Under the pieces are notes generated by a model, which was not told the DNA's origin, did not search any database, and worked only from the letters and a program-made list of their open reading frames with translations. A program made the position numbers and the translations under genes. A DNA stretch of 64,000 nucleotides from Bacillus sp. AFS088145 (lineage in GTDB: Bacteria > Bacillota > Bacilli > Bacillales > Bacillaceae_G): the NCBI RefSeq assembly GCF_002564465.1, contig NZ_NUUX01000009.1, forward strand, positions 1 through 64,000. Direction: 5' to 3'. Within the stretch, counting starts at the first letter, position 1. Each line of letters begins with the position of its first letter. Of this stretch, positions 35,837-43,236 are shown in pieces.

Positions 35837-36997
35837 ATGAGAGGCAAGAATGTGTGGATATTAAGTCTGGTCAGCTTTTTTACAGACATGGGTACTTACA
35901 TGGTAACACCGTTAATCCCTATTATTCTGTCAGCCTCAGGTCCTTTTATAATCGGTCTTATTGACGGCTTATCCGAAAGTCTGGCTAGTGTATTAAAGTT
36001 ATATTCTGGTAAGCGTTCAGATCGACTGAAGAACAGAAAAAGCTTGGCGATTCTAGGATATGGGTTATCAGGTATAGGAAGGTTTGTTCTAATTTTTTCA
36101 AGTTCATGGATCGGAGTTTTCATTTGGAAGCTAGTTGATCGAACAGGAAAGGGCATTCGTACAGCCCCAAGAGACGCTTTAATATCAGAATCTGGTGGGA
36201 AAAATAAGCAAGGTAGAGTTTTCGGTATTCATCAAATGATGGATATGTTAGGAGCTGCTTTAGGAATAGGAACAGCTATTGTTATTTTGCAAGCGGTAGG
36301 AAATAAAAATATTAAGGATGTGTTTTTATATTCATTGGTTCCGATAACAATCGGTTGGATTATTTTATTTAGTGTAAAGGAAAGCATAAATAAACCAATT
36401 GAGCAACCTTATAAGCCATCAAGAAAGTTAGAGTTTAAATTGGAGCTTTTAGATTCCAATATAAAGAAACTATTATTAATTGTACTATTGTTTACAATTG
36501 TAAATTCATCCAATTCTTTTTTGTTATTAAGAGCAGCAAATCTTGGATTCTCGAATCAAAGTGTCTTATTGATGTATTTACTATTTCATTTAACAGCTTC
36601 TTCCTTTTCTTATATTTCAGGTGCTTTTTCCGATAAATATGGACGTAGAGGAATACTAACGGCTGGGTATGCTTTATATGGAATCGTTTATATCGGTTTT
36701 GCAGAAGCTCACTCAGCCACTGGTTTAGTCATTCTTTTTATTCTATACGGTCTTTATTCCGCTTTAACAAAAGGGGTTGAAAAAGCACTTGTCGTAGAAT
36801 TAGCGAGACCTGATGAGAGGGGAACGGCACTCGGTTTCTATGCGATGGTTTCTGGAATTGGTTTTTTTCCAGCTTCTTTGCTAACAGGTTGGTTATGGCA
36901 ACAATTTGGAGCGACGATTTCATTTTATATAAACGGAGTAATAGCATTAATTACTGCTTTTTTGTTAACGAGAACGTTAAAGAAATTTAAGAAGTGA
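35837..36997 (+). CDS. MFS transporter
   Basis: The protein has 386 residues from ATG 35837 after AAGGAGG, with 12 membrane helices. The loop 2-3 region SGKRSDRLKNRKSLAILGY is the MFS A-like motif, and KLVDRTGKGIRTAPRDALI is characteristic of one branch of predicted multidrug or metabolite exporters. Its repeat in the second half is FSDKYGRRGILTAGY. It is the last gene of the operon that starts with the two-component system, ending at a strong terminator. The substrate is unknown. Confidence 0.8.
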   Translation: MRGKNVWILSLVSFFTDMGTYMVTPLIPIILSASGPFIIGLIDGLSESLASVLKLYSGKRSDRLKNRKSLAILGYGLSGIGRFVLIFSSSWIGVFIWKLVDRTGKGIRTAPRDALISESGGKNKQGRVFGIHQMMDMLGAALGIGTAIVILQAVGNKNIKDVFLYSLVPITIGWIILFSVKESINKPIEQPYKPSRKLEFKLELLDSNIKKLLLIVLLFTIVNSSNSFLLLRAANLGFSNQSVLLMYLLFHLTASSFSYISGAFSDKYGRRGILTAGYALYGIVYIGFAEAHSATGLVILFILYGLYSALTKGVEKALVVELARPDERGTALGFYAMVSGIGFFPASLLTGWLWQQFGATISFYINGVIALITAFLLTRTLKKFKK

Positions 36998-37024
36998 CTA
37001 AAAAACTAAATAGATTATTGGAAA

Positions 37025-37066
37025 AAAAACAGAAAAACCAACATGAAGGGTTTTTCTGTTTTTTTA
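37025..37066. terminator. Bidirectional intrinsic terminator of the AAACAGAAAA family
   Basis: AAACAGAAAAACC pairs with GGGTTTTTCTGTTT around CAACATGAA, with poly-T on the plus strand. It lies between the MFS gene and the convergent bioA. Confidence 0.85.
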
Positions 37067-37153
37067 TGGAAAATTAATGATGATGAAGGCATTCTAACTC
37101 AACCTTTAAAAGAATGATAAGTTTATCAAAAAGTTAAAACTCAAGTGACTAGT

Positions 37154-38512
37154 TTACATTTCTGTAACTTCAGAAATAGCGCGATAAAGAATATCAATCA
37201 TTTCATCAAGCTCCGATTCCTTTGACGCTAATGGAGGCATTAAGACAATAACATTTCCAAGTGGACGGGTGAGTAGCCCAAGCTCTTTTGCTCTTTTGGT
37301 TACTTTCACACCAATTCTTTCATTCCAATGGAAAGCTTCTTTAGTATCCTTTGATTTTACTAGTTCAATTCCAATCATCAAGCCACTTTGACGTATATCT
37401 CCAACATGTTTTAACTCATTAAATTGCATCAGTTTCTCTTGGACATAAGTTGAGATTGTTTCGACATGTTGTAATAATTTCGTTTTATTAAATAAATCTA
37501 GATTCGCTAATGCAACAGCGCATCCAAGGGGATTACCTGTATAGCTGTGCCCATGAAAGAAAGTTTTTTGTTCTTCGTATGTACCTAAAAATGCTTCATA
37601 AATTTTGTTAGTCGTTAAAGTTGCTGCTACTGGTAAATAGCCACCAGTTAACCCTTTGCCACAAGTTAAAATATCTGGCGTAACTCCTTCTAGTTCACAA
37701 GCAAACATTTTACCTGTTCGACCAAATCCTGTTGCAACTTCATCAGCAATTAATAATACATCATACTTTATGCATAATTCCTGAATTGATTTTAAATACC
37801 CTTTTGGCATGACAATAATACCACTTGCCCCTTGTACAATTGGTTCAATAATTAATGCTGCAATTGAATTAGCTTTTTCGATGAATAAATTTTCAACCTC
37901 TTTTAAATAGGAATTAATTATTTCTTCTTCAGTTCCTACATATTTTGAACGATAAAGATGTGGATAAGAAACCTTTAAACTTGGAAACATTAACTCGTTA
38001 TATGCTTGATGATACAAGTCGATTGCCCCTACGGACACTGCTCCGATTGTATCTCCGTGATAAGCTTCCTTCATTGTAACAAAAGTATTTTTACCGGATC
38101 TTCCTATGTTTCGCCAATATTGATAGGCCATTTTAATCGCAATTTCTACTGAGGTAGCACCTGAGTCTGAATAAAAAACTTTCTCTAATCCGCTTGGAGA
38201 GATTTCAACAAGTCTCTCTGCTAAAAGAATTGCAGGTATATTGGCCATTCCAAGAAGTGTTGAATGGGCAACCTTCTCTAATTGTTCATGAATAGCTTCA
38301 TTTAATTCTTGAATATTATGACCGTGAACATTTAACCAAATAGAGGATACACCATCGTAATATTCATTGCCTAATACATCATATAGTTTTCGATCTTTAC
38401 CATGTGAAATAATTAGCGGATCTTCGTTTAAATAATCCTTCATTTGAGTAAAAGGGTGCCAAAGATATTGTTTATTTTTTTTAGATAAATCTTGATAGAG
38501 TTCATGGTTCAT
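37154..38512 (-). CDS. bioA: Adenosylmethionine-8-amino-7-oxononanoate aminotransferase (or BioK variant)
   Basis: The protein has 452 residues of class III aminotransferase. It converts KAPA to DAPA in biotin synthesis. Visible motifs: HPFTQMKDY at the N-terminus, YYDGVSSIWLNVHGH, the PLP-binding ADEVATGFGRTGKMFACE, and the catalytic Lys in LTCGKGLTGGYLP. Bacillus enzymes of this type may use lysine instead of SAM as amino donor (BioK), which cannot be told from sequence by eye. The gene is divergent from bioY-bioD-bioB, and a BirA-type operator lies just upstream of its start. Confidence 0.9.
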   Translation of the reverse strand: MNHELYQDLSKKNKQYLWHPFTQMKDYLNEDPLIISHGKDRKLYDVLGNEYYDGVSSIWLNVHGHNIQELNEAIHEQLEKVAHSTLLGMANIPAILLAERLVEISPSGLEKVFYSDSGATSVEIAIKMAYQYWRNIGRSGKNTFVTMKEAYHGDTIGAVSVGAIDLYHQAYNELMFPSLKVSYPHLYRSKYVGTEEEIINSYLKEVENLFIEKANSIAALIIEPIVQGASGIIVMPKGYLKSIQELCIKYDVLLIADEVATGFGRTGKMFACELEGVTPDILTCGKGLTGGYLPVAATLTTNKIYEAFLGTYEEQKTFFHGHSYTGNPLGCAVALANLDLFNKTKLLQHVETISTYVQEKLMQFNELKHVGDIRQSGLMIGIELVKSKDTKEAFHWNERIGVKVTKRAKELGLLTRPLGNVIVLMPPLASKESELDEMIDILYRAISEVTEM

Positions 38513-38530
38513 ATATGTTCCCCCCTGTTT

Positions 38531-38568
38531 TATATGTTAACCTTATTTAATAGTTTGGTTGACATATA
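38531..38568. promoter_or_regulatory. BirA-type biotin operator
   Basis: TATATGTTAACC and GGTTGACATATA are 12-bp inverted arms with one mismatch and a 14-bp centre. They match the known GTTAAC-type BirA recognition half-sites. The operator lies 19 bp upstream of bioA on the minus strand. Confidence 0.8.
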
Positions 38569-38595
38569 TTTCAATTGCATGTTAATTTAATTTTG

Positions 38596-38630
38596 TGAGT
38601 TTGTCAAATTTTGCTAATTTATCAAACTCA
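38596..38630. promoter_or_regulatory. Second dyad upstream of bioY
   Basis: TGAGTTTG (38596-38603) and CAAACTCA (38623-38630) form a perfect 8-bp inverted repeat with a 19-bp centre, just ahead of the bioY ribosome-binding site (GGGGGG). It could be a variant BirA site or a leader hairpin. It does not match the GTTAAC core. Confidence 0.4.
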
Positions 38631-38651
38631 TAAACTAATAGGGGGGATACG

Positions 38652-39224
38652 ATGCAAAATAGAACTTTATCACTAACAGTCATATCATTATTTGCCTCAC
38701 TAACATCGATCGGAGCCTTTATAAAGATTCCTTTACCAGTGATTCCTTTTACGCTTCAAATTCTTTTCGTGTTTTTAGCAGGCTGCCTTTTAGGAAGTAA
38801 AAAGGGGATGATGAGTCAACTACTGTATGTTGGAATTGGATTAATCGGAATACCAGTATTTGCTTCGGGTGGCGGACCTGAATATGTTTTAAAACCAACA
38901 TTTGGCTATTTAATCGGTTTCATTATTGCTGCGTTTGTAATTGGATCAATTGTTGAAAAAACAAAGAACCCAAAACTTAAGAATTTTATTTTTGCTAATG
39001 TAATCGGATTAATTATTGTTTATATTTTAGGCATTACATATGTATATATTTCATTAAACACTTGGTTAGATAGTCCCGTTTCATTAAAAGAAGTTCTTAT
39101 GATGGGACTCGTATATAGTATTGGACAAGATTTATTACTAGCTGTTTTTGGGGGAGTATTAGCGGTGCGCCTACATTCCCATTTTGCAAAAGCTAGAGAA
39201 AATGAAAAAAAGGTGGCTGCTTAA
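38652..39224 (+). CDS. bioY: Biotin ECF transporter S component BioY
   Basis: The protein has 190 residues and six membrane helices. BioY family features: IGAFIKIPLPVIPFTLQILFVFLAG at the start, GIPVFASGGGPEYVLKPTFGYLIGF in the middle and the conserved C-terminal YSIGQDLLLAVFGG. It captures biotin and works with the shared ECF energy module (EcfA1A2T), not encoded here. It is first in the plus-strand operon, and its stop overlaps the ribosome-binding region of bioD. Confidence 0.95.
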   Translation: MQNRTLSLTVISLFASLTSIGAFIKIPLPVIPFTLQILFVFLAGCLLGSKKGMMSQLLYVGIGLIGIPVFASGGGPEYVLKPTFGYLIGFIIAAFVIGSIVEKTKNPKLKNFIFANVIGLIIVYILGITYVYISLNTWLDSPVSLKEVLMMGLVYSIGQDLLLAVFGGVLAVRLHSHFAKARENEKKVAA

Positions 39225-39225
39225 G

Positions 39226-39909
39226 ATGGGAAAAGGATATTTTGTTACTGGTATCGATACGAATATTGGAAAAACCTATGTTACTGCCCAAATGGTGGAT
39301 TGCTTGCAGAAAAAAGGAATTGATGCAATACCCTATAAACCAATACAAAGTGGAGTCGTTAATATTAACAATAGACTCATAGGGGAAGATACAGCCTTTT
39401 ATAAAGAGAAGCTAGAACTAACAGAAGAGCATGATTACTACAGTACATATACATTGAATACACCAGTCTCACCACATTTAGCTAGTAAACTAGAAGATGT
39501 CTATATTGATGAGCAAGTTATTTTAGAAAAATATAAGCAATTAGAAAATAAGCATGATGTTGTTTTTGTTGAAGGAGCGGGCGGAGTTGCGGTTCCGCTA
39601 AAAGAAAATTTTGGAACGATTGATTTAATAAAACTATTAAACTTACCAGTAATCCTTGTTACATCATTAAAGCTAGGAACAATTAATCATACTGTATTAA
39701 CAACTGAATATTTAAAATCACATCAAATTAATCTAATGGGATTATTAATTAATAAAGTACCATCAGTTATGGGTGAAATGGAAAAAGATAATTTAGTTAT
39801 GCTAGAAAAATTAACAGGTCATAACGTTCTTGGTGTTATACCGGAGCAGATGGATTTCTTTACGGAAGAATCTATTTTAGAATTTCAGCAATTATTAACA
39901 AAAAATTAA
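39226..39909 (+). CDS. bioD: Dethiobiotin synthetase
   Basis: The protein has 227 residues from ATG 39226, placed by AAAAAGGTGG inside the end of bioY. A reading from 39184 would overlap bioY. It has the P-loop GIDTNIGKTYV (Walker A), the conserved KPIQSGV substrate loop, and VEGAGGVAVPL. It closes the ureido ring of DAPA with CO2 and ATP. The gene ends five bases before the bioB region. Confidence 0.95.
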   Translation: MGKGYFVTGIDTNIGKTYVTAQMVDCLQKKGIDAIPYKPIQSGVVNINNRLIGEDTAFYKEKLELTEEHDYYSTYTLNTPVSPHLASKLEDVYIDEQVILEKYKQLENKHDVVFVEGAGGVAVPLKENFGTIDLIKLLNLPVILVTSLKLGTINHTVLTTEYLKSHQINLMGLLINKVPSVMGEMEKDNLVMLEKLTGHNVLGVIPEQMDFFTEESILEFQQLLTKN

Positions 39910-39928
39910 TGAAATGGTGAGTGATCAA

Positions 39929-40924
39929 ATGAATTGGACTAAATTAGCGCAAGAGGTTATTTTAGGTAAAGAAATTTCAGATGAGGAAGCTTTAAGCATA
40001 TTGTCATGTGAAGATGATGATTTACTTTCACTTTTAAACGGTGCATTTATCATAAGGAAACATTATTATGGAAAAAAAGTTAAACTTAATATGATTATTA
40101 ATGCTAAAAGTGGTTATTGTCCTGAGGATTGCGGTTATTGTTCCCAGTCTTCAATTTCTAGTGCACCTATTGAGAAATATCCTTTTCTATCTAAAGAAGA
40201 AATTCTTGATGGGGCAAAGCGTGCGTTTGAATTAAAAGCAGGTACATATTGCATTGTTGCAAGTGGGCGCGGACCAACGAATCGAGATGTAAATGTAGTA
40301 ACTGATGCGGTTAAGGAAATTAAAGAATTGTATGGTTTGAAAGTATGTGCGTGTTTAGGTCTTATTAAGGATCATCAAGCAAATGAGCTTAAAGAAGCAG
40401 GTGTTGATCGATATAATCATAATTTAAATACATCAGCTGAGCACCATAATTACATAACAACAACCCATACATATCAGGATCGAATTGATACGGTTGAAAA
40501 AGTTAAACAATCAGGTATTTCTCCGTGTTCAGGAGCTATTATAGGGATGAAAGAAACGAAACAAGATGTTATTTCAATCGCGAGGTCATTACGACAATTG
40601 GATGCAGATTCCATTCCGGTAAACTTTTTACATGCTATTGATGGAACGAAACTAGAAGGTGTGAACGAATTAAATCCGCGTTATTGTTTAAAAGTATTGG
40701 CACTATTCCGTTTTATAAATCCAACGAAAGAAATTCGAATTTCTGGAGGACGAGAAGTAAATCTGCGTAGTTTACAACCACTAGGACTGTATGCTGCAAA
40801 TAGTATTTTTATAGGCGATTATTTGACTACGGAGGGTCAGGAGACAAATAGTGACCATGCAATGCTTGAAGATTTAGGGTTTGAGATTGAGTTGGTTGGA
40901 AAACAAGAAGAGATATTTTCATAA
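39929..40924 (+). CDS. bioB: Biotin synthase
   Basis: The protein has 331 residues. The ATG at 39929 has GGTGAG at the right distance. The ATG at 39914 is also in frame but poorly placed. It is a radical SAM enzyme with the CPEDCGYC cluster (Cys64, Cys68, Cys71). Further family segments are GTYCIVASGRGP, YNHNLNTS and ISGGREVNLRSLQPLGLYAANSIF, with the Arg that binds the auxiliary [2Fe-2S] cluster. It inserts sulfur into dethiobiotin. It is last in the operon and ends at a strong terminator. Confidence 0.95.
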   Translation: MNWTKLAQEVILGKEISDEEALSILSCEDDDLLSLLNGAFIIRKHYYGKKVKLNMIINAKSGYCPEDCGYCSQSSISSAPIEKYPFLSKEEILDGAKRAFELKAGTYCIVASGRGPTNRDVNVVTDAVKEIKELYGLKVCACLGLIKDHQANELKEAGVDRYNHNLNTSAEHHNYITTTHTYQDRIDTVEKVKQSGISPCSGAIIGMKETKQDVISIARSLRQLDADSIPVNFLHAIDGTKLEGVNELNPRYCLKVLALFRFINPTKEIRISGGREVNLRSLQPLGLYAANSIFIGDYLTTEGQETNSDHAMLEDLGFEIELVGKQEEIFS

Positions 40925-40930
40925 TAAAAT

Positions 40931-40974
40931 AAAAAACGAAAATCTTAAAAACTTAGATTTTCGTTTTTTTTTTT
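40931..40974. terminator. Bidirectional intrinsic terminator
   Basis: AAAAAACGAAAATCTAAG-type arms pair with CTTAGATTTTCGTTTTTT. T11 follows on the plus strand. It lies between bioB and the convergent pgmB. Confidence 0.85.
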
Positions 40975-41022
40975 ATGAAGATAATTTGTATAAAAAATTA
41001 TTCTAGAATAAAAAATGGTGAT

Positions 41023-41694
41023 TTAAACTGATAAATACTGATCAATAATTCGATCAAGATCTAAATCTTCAGTGGATGATAAGACTAGATTAGCGTGGCA
41101 TAAAATAGTTTTATCTCCAATCGCAACCGAGAACATATTAGCCCCGTTAATCGCATCAACACCTGCAGCAGCGTCTTCAACACCGATACAGTTTTCAGGT
41201 TTAGCAAATACAGCTTCAGCAGCTTTTAAAAATACCTCTGGGTTCGGCTTTGAATTAATAACAGTTGAGGCATCAACGATATGATCAAAATAATCAATAA
41301 TTCCTAAAGCCTTAACTACCATTAATGCATTTTTGGAAGCAGATGCCATTGAAATTTTAATGCCCGCTTGTTTAATTTGTTTTAAGAATGATTCAATTCC
41401 AGGCAATAGGTCTTTTTCAGAAATATTACGGATTAATTCAACATAATGAGTATTCTTTTTTGTTGCTAATTCATTTTTTTCAACTTCGGTGAAATCATTT
41501 TGACGGTTTCCTAATTTTAGGATTCTTTCTAATGAATCGGTTCGACTTACACCTTTCAGCGTTTCATTAAACTCTCGGTCAAATGGTATTCCTAAGTCTT
41601 CACCTAGTTTTTTCCATGCTAAATAATGAAATTCAGCAGTATCTGTAATTACACCATCTAAATCAAAAATAAATGCTTCAATTTGTTTTTTCAA
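41023..41694 (-). CDS. pgmB: Beta-phosphoglucomutase
   Basis: The protein has 223 residues from TTG 41694 after AGGAGGATAT. It is a HAD-family enzyme with FDLDGVITDTAEFHYLAW (nucleophile and acid Asp), the GVSRTDSLERIL cap segment, MASASKNA (motif II) and KPNPEVFLKAAE/GVEDAAAGVDAI (motifs III and IV). It converts beta-glucose-1-phosphate, the product of inverting GH65 phosphorylases, to glucose-6-phosphate. It lies downstream of the lacI-type gene and corresponds to ycjU of the E. coli ycj cluster. Confidence 0.9.
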   Translation of the reverse strand: MKKQIEAFIFDLDGVITDTAEFHYLAWKKLGEDLGIPFDREFNETLKGVSRTDSLERILKLGNRQNDFTEVEKNELATKKNTHYVELIRNISEKDLLPGIESFLKQIKQAGIKISMASASKNALMVVKALGIIDYFDHIVDASTVINSKPNPEVFLKAAEAVFAKPENCIGVEDAAAGVDAINGANMFSVAIGDKTILCHANLVLSSTEDLDLDRIIDQYLSV

Positions 41695-41717
41695 AATGAT
41701 ATCCTCCTATACTTCAA

Positions 41718-42737
41718 TCAATTTAATTTTGCTACTGATTTTCGTTCTACTAGTTTTGTGGGAACAATAATATGCTCCGTATTTTCAGTTTTATTTTTAA
41801 TATGTTTAAATAGTAAATCTGTAGCTATTTCTCCTAGCTTCATAACGGGAATCTCGATTCCTGTTAAAGGAGGAGAAAAAAGTGGTGAAAAAATTCCATT
41901 ATTATAGCCTATAATTGATATATCTTTCGGAATAGATATTCCTAACTTGGAGGTTGTATTATAAAGTCCAATAACCTTTAGGTCATCTATTGCAAAAATT
42001 GCAGTAGGTAAATCTTTAGATTTCAAAAGTGATTCTGATGTTTCATAGGCTTTTTCCATTGTATATCCACTATCAATAATTCGATCTGAACGAAGTGGTA
42101 TTCCGTTATCAATTAGACATTTTTTATATCCTTCCAAACGGTCTATTGATACATGATAATCAAGAGATGAATGAAGACAAGCAATGTCGGAATGTCCTTG
42201 ATCTATCAAATGTTGGATTAATTGATAGCTATCATTAAAGTTATCAGTATCTACCGAATAGACATGTTGATAATTTCCTTCCACTCTCCCAATAACGACT
42301 ACTGGGATTTCATATTTATCTAATTCTTTAAAAAATTCCTCATTTGCAGGTGAACTTAACATTAAAATTCCTTTTATCATTTTTCCGCGAATTTTTTCGA
42401 TACACTTATCTAATTCATCTTTGCTATTTTTTGATGTTTGTATAATGACATCAAAATTTTCTACTTCTGATCTCGTTGATATAGAGTGAATAATTTCAGA
42501 GAAAAAGGTGTTACCAGCAGTTGTTTTTGTAGAACGAGACATAACCAAAATCGCATCAAAGCCTGCTGATGTAAGAGCACGAGCTAATTTATTTGGTTGG
42601 TAATTTAATTCTTCAATTGCCTTCATAACTCGGATACGGCTTTCTTCTGAAATATTATCTTTATTATTTAGTACACGAGATACAGTGGACTTTGAAACGT
42701 TAGCGACACGAGCAATATCATAAATTGTAGGGCCCAT
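41718..42737 (-). CDS. LacI-family regulator of the glycoside locus (YcjW-like)
   Basis: The protein has 339 residues. The N-terminal helix-turn-helix is TIYDIARVANVSKSTVSRVLN with the hinge helix PNKLARALTS. The periplasmic-binding-protein-like ligand domain follows. It forms a short operon with pgmB and is divergent from the phosphorylase/ABC-transporter operon. Two near-identical 16-bp LacI-type operators lie downstream of that operon's promoter, so it is the likely repressor. A CcpA cre-like element at 42776 suggests carbon catabolite control of this operon too. Confidence 0.85.
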   Translation of the reverse strand: MGPTIYDIARVANVSKSTVSRVLNNKDNISEESRIRVMKAIEELNYQPNKLARALTSAGFDAILVMSRSTKTTAGNTFFSEIIHSISTRSEVENFDVIIQTSKNSKDELDKCIEKIRGKMIKGILMLSSPANEEFFKELDKYEIPVVVIGRVEGNYQHVYSVDTDNFNDSYQLIQHLIDQGHSDIACLHSSLDYHVSIDRLEGYKKCLIDNGIPLRSDRIIDSGYTMEKAYETSESLLKSKDLPTAIFAIDDLKVIGLYNTTSKLGISIPKDISIIGYNNGIFSPLFSPPLTGIEIPVMKLGEIATDLLFKHIKNKTENTEHIIVPTKLVERKSVAKLN

Positions 42738-42775
42738 TTGTATTCTCCCCTTCTAATTTGAACTGATTAATAAAA

Positions 42776-42790
42776 TAAAACCGTTTACAT
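42776..42790 (-). promoter_or_regulatory. cre-like element upstream of the lacI-pgmB operon
   Basis: On the minus strand ATGTAAACGGTTTTA fits the CcpA cre consensus at all but one position. Confidence 0.5.
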
Positions 42791-43130
42791 TTTATTGTTT
42801 ATTATTATTTTTAAAAATATGAGGTGGATATATAAAATAAAAGTATATTTATATATCATTTGCACATATTATTGTAGGAGTGATTAATTGATAAAATCCT
42901 TCCTAGTATAACTGATAGTATCGATTTTTTTTAAAATTTGTCAAGACTGTGAAGATAAAAGATAAATATTATAGCAGGATTAACTTGTTAATCTTGTCAT
43001 AATACTAGGCAATTATATGGAGAATAGAAAAAAGTACCAATAACAAAAAATTAGTAAAAAGATTAGGTTTTTAATAATTATTTTGAAAATAAGTTTTTAG
43101 TAAAAAAATATTGTACTTAACTTTTTTAAA
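42791..43130. other. AT-rich divergent control region of the glycoside locus
   Basis: This 340-bp stretch has no gene. It lies between the cre-like element and the plus-strand promoter and is very AT-rich. No further palindrome of note was seen. Confidence 0.35.
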
Positions 43131-43159
43131 TTGACAGTAAGCGCTTTCTATAATATATT
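43131..43159 (+). promoter_or_regulatory. Promoter of the glycoside operon with cre-like spacer
   Basis: TTGACA (43131-43136), a 17-bp spacer and TATATT (43154-43159) form a good SigA promoter. The spacer contains AAGCGCTTTC (cre-like, about 13 of 15 consensus positions from 43135), so CcpA binding would block polymerase directly. Confidence 0.7.
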
Positions 43160-43162
43160 GAT

Positions 43163-43222
43163 TGTGGGAGCGGTACCAATGTAAAGCTCAAATTTTTTTA
43201 CATCTCTGTGGGAGCGATACCA
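43163..43222 (+). promoter_or_regulatory. Two LacI-type operators as a 44-bp-spaced direct repeat
   Basis: TGTGGGAGCGGTACCA (43163-43178) and TGTGGGAGCGATACCA (43207-43222) differ at one base. Each is an imperfect dyad centred on CG, the usual form for LacI-family operators. The first overlaps the transcription start, and the second abuts the ribosome-binding site of the first gene. A 7-bp dyad (ATGTAAA/TTTACAT) lies between them. Confidence 0.7.
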
Positions 43223-43236
43223 CAAGGAGGAATCAT

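Noticed and set aside
43162-43236. Upstream extension of the GH13_18 gene
   Set aside because: It would be translated from inside the operator repeats. AAGGAGG directly precedes the ATG at 43237.
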